A DNA stretch of 64,000 bases. Origin: Chlorops oryzae. Lineage: Eukaryota; Arthropoda; Insecta; Diptera; Chloropidae. The position numbers and the translations under genes were made by a program. The stretch's first letter is position 1. Each line of letters opens with the position of its first letter. The stretch covers positions 101,368,436-101,432,435 of the forward strand of contig CM035807.1 in assembly GCA_020466095.1 (NCBI GenBank), given 5' to 3'. Below the pieces are notes generated by a model. That model did not search any database. It saw only the letters and a program-made list of their open reading frames with translations, and was not told the origin of the DNA. Positions 59,237-64,000 of the stretch are shown here, one piece after another.

Positions 59237-61940
59237 GCAAAAGCATGAGCTCCTGCTCTTTGCTGTCATCATCATTGTTTGAACGACAATGGAAACCTGG
59301 AAATTAGCGAACATCACGAACCACTGATTGGAGCCTTATGGACGCTCTGCTCCAAAGTCTATTTAAGTATCTCAGTATTTTGCGTTCGAAAGGAGATATG
59401 GTCCTTTCAAAAGAAGAGGAAAAAAAAATGGAAAAAAAATAAAGTTATGAATGAAAGCCTAATGAGAACTGACATTGACTAGATGGAACACTCAAAGCGT
59501 TCGGGAAGTTTGAAATGGGAAACTGGGAAGCTTCATGGGACAACAGTTTATCATCGCACAGGAACAGACAGGAGTGCTGGGACAATTGAAAGAGCCCAGA
59601 TTGGATTGTTTTGGTTTCTTCATTAATAAAACTATTCGAACACGTTGGTGAGGGGCGCAAAAAATGAAGTCTTCTTTTTTTTTTGTTTTTGTTTTAGAAA
59701 ACATTAAATGAACGAAAATGATGATAATGGCTTGCAAGGGGGGAGGGAGAAAATTAATGTTGCCGAAAAATATAAAAAATGTTTCTCTCAACAGTTTTCT
59801 CACACACCAATCGACTTAGTGCTTAAAAGGGTAATTCTATAACCGATTCGAAATGTAAGTGGAAGAATCGAAATAAAATTTCAATGCACATTGCTTAAAA
59901 GGATATGTGTCGTCTTTTTTTGTTGTTTTTTTTTTGGTTTTTTGTGTGAATGTTTTGGTTCAATGGCATGACGCTTCGATAAGAAACAGCACAAAAAATG
60001 TGCAGCCATTTTAAGCAGCGAAACAGCTAAACCACAACATTGCGAAGAAAAGTGAATGTTGCGAGCACTACGGAAAAGTATGCTGAGGACACTACATGAA
60101 GGAGAGAAAGTAAAAAGAGAAAAAAAAATGAAAAAGAAAAGGTCTTAGACGAACGTTATTCAATGTCTAAACGAGACGATGGACACACAAGATGTTCGCA
60201 TGCTTCGAAAGTGAAGTAGAAGAAAAAAATCTCCAGATGCTTTTATCGAGCTCAACAAAAGGACGAAAGAAAGTAGATACAAGTGGCAATGAAGGACTGA
60301 CAAAGGAATGAGTAGATTAGCTTCAATAAAGCATGCGAAATGCATATAGAAGATAGAGAGAAAGAGAGACAGTGAGGGGGGTGAGCATTAAAATGAACTG
60401 ATGTCATATCTCCTCGAAGAAGCGTTATTCAAAATTAACGTGTACCGCAATCAGCAATCGATTTTCAATCGTTTCGAACATAAAATTTGAAATTTTTCAA
60501 GTGCAATTTCACTTAGAATTGCTCGTTCGTTCATACATAAAGGATGGGTTTTCTTTTTTTTTTTTTTCTCCTCTTTAATGTGAATTTGCAAATGCTCCCT
60601 CTGCAGCACATTAGCACACGCCTGACGCCGCACGAAATGTAACGACATTCACGAGAAGTTCCCAAATGTTCCGTGTGTGCTTTTGTGTGTGTGTGTATGC
60701 GTATACGTTTGCACTATAGTGTTAAACCCCAATACGTGTGCTTAGGAAAAATCCATTTACACTAATCGCTTCCCCAAGGAGCGCGTTAAAAATATAGACG
60801 TGCATGTTCATGTTATATAAATAGTAGCACCTAACCGATTGAGATTTTCTGAAAGTGCGAATGTGTGTTATGTACAATATGAGCAATTTATCTAAGCTTT
60901 ATATGTATGCATATACATATGTATATGGATATGTTAATACATATTTTGTACGAAAGTTTACTTTTGCTTGACGTAAATGCTTTTTGCAGCTTTTCACACG
61001 CCCGATCTCCCAATGACTTGTGCTCAACTAGTTCAAATGCCATTGAACGAAATGCTGGCAAACAGTTTCCACTTACACTGAGAATCAAGCGAGAATTTAT
61101 CACATTAACCTTTTGGGAAATTTCTTTTAAAATTTATAAGATTTCGTGGAAATTTCGATTGCAGCATTTGCTGTTCGACGCCGTTCAAATAAAGCTACAG
61201 TGCTCACAGGATGAGTATACCGAATAAAAATTCGATATAAGGATTTTCCGCATATTAGAATTGGTTGGGATGCAACTCCACGGTACCTATATCCGAGATA
61301 TAGTGTAATGATGGAGAATTTAGAACCCCGAAATGAAGTCAAAGACCTCGAAAATAAATTTCAAGGACTGCAAAATGTGTTCGTTAAAGAAATATAAAAT
61401 GAAAAGAGGAAAGTTCCCGAAATAAAATTTAAATGCTTAAAGTCATACGTACTAACTTCGTATGATCATTTTAGGCAATGTGACAATAATGCATTCGTGT
61501 ACATTCAAGCTCGAACTGACCTTAGCTCGTTTGCGGTTAGATTAAGTAGTGAACATAATCTTTACCCTTTTGCGTAGTTGTGTAAAATGTAAGTTGTGTG
61601 GATGACATTCCATTCTCTGATTGCATTTTCTGTTGCCTTCATGCAACATAAATTCTCAAGTGAGACTTCGGGTTAAGCCAACACTTAAAGCTTAAAGCAG
61701 GCAATTTCAATTTATGAAGTGCTTTATTGGTCACTCCGAAACGAGTTCATGAATGTTTATGAGAGCTCAACAGATGAGTACGGGCGCTTCTTTAAAGCAC
61801 AGTCCTCCAGCAAGGCTAAATAAATTAGGTATAATTGACTTAATATCTGAAAAAGATCGGAGAAATTCTTTGGAAATTATCAATGTTGTTGCTTCAAAAT
61901 TTTCTAAGAAAAGTATTTAAAACAAAAATATATACTAGGC
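56699..61940. other. Unique stretch with short trinucleotide repeats, no gene recognised
   Basis: CAG units lie at 57614-57639, CAGCAA/CAACAG units at 59205-59243, T runs at 59670-59685 and 60553-60567, and CA or GT runs at 58612-58630 and 60687-60697. Parts such as 57560-57860 and 58380-58560 are less AT-rich and look unique. Frames with polyserine, polyasparagine or polyalanine (59056-59307, 58740-59072) come from these triplets. I found no exon with credible splice sites. Confidence 0.4.
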
Positions 61941-63999
61941 TGGGTCGTTTTTACGAAAGTTCTATGATCGCGTTGGAATAGTAAAATTATGTTTCCTTAT
62001 GTATAAAAAATAATTTTGTGTAAAAAAAAATTCAAAATAAGCTGCATCTTCATACCGCGCAAGCGGATTGAAAGTTGGAAAAAAAAATTTATATGAGATT
62101 TTTCCGACTTCAATGATAAAATTTAGAATTTTTCAGCTTTAATCTCATTTTTTAAATACATTATGTTCCCAGATATTTTTGGTCATAAAACTATCTTTCA
62201 AAGGAAAGCAACGAAACTACGATCGACCAAAATTTTACGGAGATATGGTCGAAGAAACTCAGACCTGAGGAAATTGCTCCAAGACATGCCAAAAATGTGT
62301 TCGAACCTATCAATTTTGTAACCATTTGGAAGAAGGCATATTGCCATTTCAAAAAAATCTTCCTTGAAGAAAATCGGTTATTTCATAAGGTTGTTATAAC
62401 AATTTATATATTTATCTATTTATCGGTTTCATTTCAGAACGTGCCCTGAAAAAAAAGTCCATGAAAGTTTAAAATCCTTCTACTTGAGCTCGAACAGGAA
62501 AAAACAACGCTCAATTACGATTATAGATTTTTTAAATCGGTTCACAGAAACCAAAGTTACACGGCTTTGAAATTGGACAATTTATTATTTTTTAAATCCT
62601 GTGTTAGTTAAAAAGAAATGCCGAAAAGTATACTACATTTTTTTTTGATTCAATAATGAGCTCATGTTTGGGAAAAATATATATCAAAGTCATACCCGAC
62701 AAACTCTGTGTCGAGGGTATATGGCATTTTTTCGTCCGTACTCGAGATAGACTTAAAAAAAATTTATATAGAAATGGTTGTGATTTTCGCAACAGACCCT
62801 AGTACTGGAGGTACCCCTAAAAATGTTCTGATCGGGTCCATACTCGAACTTGTTCTTACTCATGTGCTTGTGAGTACGCATATCAAATTTCATCAAGATA
62901 GCTCAACTCCTTCGATAAAAAAAAACTGTATACAAACAGACGGACAGACGGACAGACAGACGTACAGACAGACAGGCAGACATGGCTACACGGAATCTCC
63001 TGGTGACGCTTATCATTTCTATATATATTTTGTATGGTCTATCTCAACTGGTTCTGGGTGTTACAAACAACCACACAAATGCAATATACCCTCGACACAG
63101 AGTGTATAAAAAACCGCAAATTGAATATATGGAATTTTCTGGTGATACTAACCATTTCTATATAAATTTTTTTTAAGTCTATCTCGAGTACGGACGAAAA
63201 AATGCCATATACCCTCGACACAGAGTTTGTCGGGTATGACTTTGATATATATTTTTCCCAAACATGAGCTCATTATTGAATCAAAAAAAAATGTAGTATA
63301 CTTTTCGGCATTTCTTTTTAACTAACACAGGATTTAAAAAATAATAAATTGTCCAATTTCAAAGCCGTGTAACTTTGGATTCTGTGAACCGATTTAAAAA
63401 ATCTATAATCGTAATTGAGCGTTGTTTTTTCCTGTTCGAGCTCAAGTAGAAGGATTTTAAACTTTCATGGACTTTTTTTTCAGGGCACGTTCTGAAATGA
63501 AACCGATAAATAGATAAATATATAAATTGTTATAACAACCTTATGAAATAACCGATTTTCTTCAAGGAAGATTTTTTTGAAATGGCAATATGCCTTCTTC
63601 CAAATGGTTACAAAATTGATAGGTTCGAACACATTTTTGGCATGTCTTGGAGCAATTTCCTCAGGTCTGAGTTTCTTCGACCATATCTCCGTAAAATTTT
63701 GGTCGATCGTAGTTTCGTTGCTTTCCTTTGAAAGATAGTTTTATGACCAAAAATATCTGGGAACATAATGTATTTAAAAAATGAGATTAAAGCTGAGAAA
63801 TTCTAAATTTTATCATTGAAGTCGGAAAAATCTCATATAAATTTTTTTTTCCAACTTTCAATCCGCTTGCGCGGTATGAAGATGCAGCTTATTTTGAATT
63901 TTTTTTTACACAAAATTATTTTTTATACATAAGGAAACATAATTTTACTATTCCAACGCGATCATACAACTTTTTTTTTTTTCATATAAGAACGACCCA
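61941..63999. mobile_element. 2.06-kb near-perfect palindrome (fold-back element)
   Basis: The left arm 61941-62779 and the right arm 63150-63999 are inverted copies of about 840-850 bases. They begin TGGGTCGTT and end AACGACCCA. The match includes CCGCGCAAGCGGATTGAAAG, CTCAGACCTGAGGAAATTGC and AACAGGAAAAAACAACGCTC. I noticed only scattered substitutions (CAGAAACC against CAGAATCC) plus an indel near the outer end. The loop is 62780-63149. No protein frame of note exists. The window ends one base after the right terminus, so a target duplication cannot be checked. It may be a transposon with very long inverted repeats, or a recent inverted duplication. Confidence 0.85.
62693..63236. mobile_element. 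INE-1/DINE-1-like core of the palindrome
   Basis: TACCCGACAAACTCTGTGTC (62694) and its inverse at 63217-63236 are INE-like ends lying in the two arms. The asymmetric loop contains CTAGTACTGGAGGTACCCC, AACTCCTTCGATAAAAAAAA, an ACAGACGGACAG array, ACATGGCTACACGGAATCTC and CTGGTGACGCTTATCATTTC. It then has TGGGTGTTACAAACAACCAC and GCAATATACCCTCGACACAG, the complement of the 4338-4400 end. These modules are shared with the copies at 4338 and 20985. The INE-like element thus sits at the centre of symmetry, with only its outer end duplicated. Confidence 0.6.
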
Positions 64000-64000
64000 C

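Larger units (their letters stand above)
323..64000 (+). other. Probable long first intron (extent not proven)
   Basis: No exon with credible coding content follows the donor at 323 on the plus strand, and no polyadenylation-site and promoter pair marks the end of a transcription unit. The simplest reading is one long intron running past the right edge. Very long first introns are common in regulatory and neuronal genes of flies. The claim is inference: intergenic DNA with an unseen short exon would look similar, and a second gene on either strand made of short noncoding exons cannot be excluded. Confidence 0.35.

Noticed and set aside
59056..59307. Frame with asparagine-serine repeat
   Set aside because: The repeat derives from a CAGCAA triplet microsatellite, which is open in several frames. 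No flanking exon structure was found.

Overview
This is an AT-rich eukaryotic (insect) genomic window with no recognisable protein-coding exon and no bacterial-type gene organisation. Homopolymer runs, dinucleotide and longer microsatellites, many short terminal-inverted-repeat elements, tRNA-derived SINE-like copies, and repeats with TATACCC ends and a GTCC/GTCT microsatellite core resembling dipteran INE-1/DINE-1 all suggest a higher dipteran. A tephritid or similar cyclorrhaphan fly is my best guess; that is inference, because no gene pins the species. The open reading frames visible are short, AT-driven or low-complexity, and I regard none of the long ones as genuine.

The left edge holds the one convincing gene part. 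An initiator TCAGT (A at 104) has a DPE-like GGTCG at exactly +28 to +32. It is followed by a CpG-rich leader and a near-consensus splice donor AAG|GTAAGG at 322/323. I read this as the TATA-less promoter and first exon of a plus-strand gene. An ATG at 312 would read M-L-I and then cross the splice junction in phase 2, and two short upstream ORFs precede it. No downstream exon is recognisable, so the rest of the window is most simply (not provably) part of a very long first intron.

The remainder is a mosaic of unique AT-rich sequence and repeats. From left to right: two inverted copies of an element with a 43-bp minisatellite core (about 1.4 and 18 kb); a perfect 74-bp tandem duplication (2.5 kb); a three-deep nest of elements (4.3-5.5 kb) whose innermost member is a 242-bp hAT-like MITE with a perfect 8-bp target duplication, and a second copy of that MITE (12.8 kb); a degenerate GTTAA satellite (15.5 kb); a 755-bp hAT-like element with an 8-bp duplication and an internal 103-bp tandem repeat (22.7 kb); two copies of a tRNA-derived SINE (26.5 and 56.5 kb), one interrupted between its A and B boxes; a family with TCCCAGC ends and TA flanks carrying tRNA-like B boxes (33.0 and 47.9 kb, fragments at 21.4 and 46.4 kb); a polypyrimidine tract of about 1.1 kb (37.3-38.45 kb) with a 500-nt run free of purines; a 166-bp mariner-type MITE (51.9 kb); and, at the right edge, a 2.06-kb near-perfect palindrome with arms of about 840 bp around an INE-like core (61.9-64.0 kb).

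The most noteworthy items are the giant palindrome, the polypyrimidine tract, the nested and TSD-bearing MITEs, and the TCCCAGC/TA family with inverted tRNA-like modules. If the window is intronic to the gene starting at 104, the palindrome would be transcribed and could yield long hairpin RNA.
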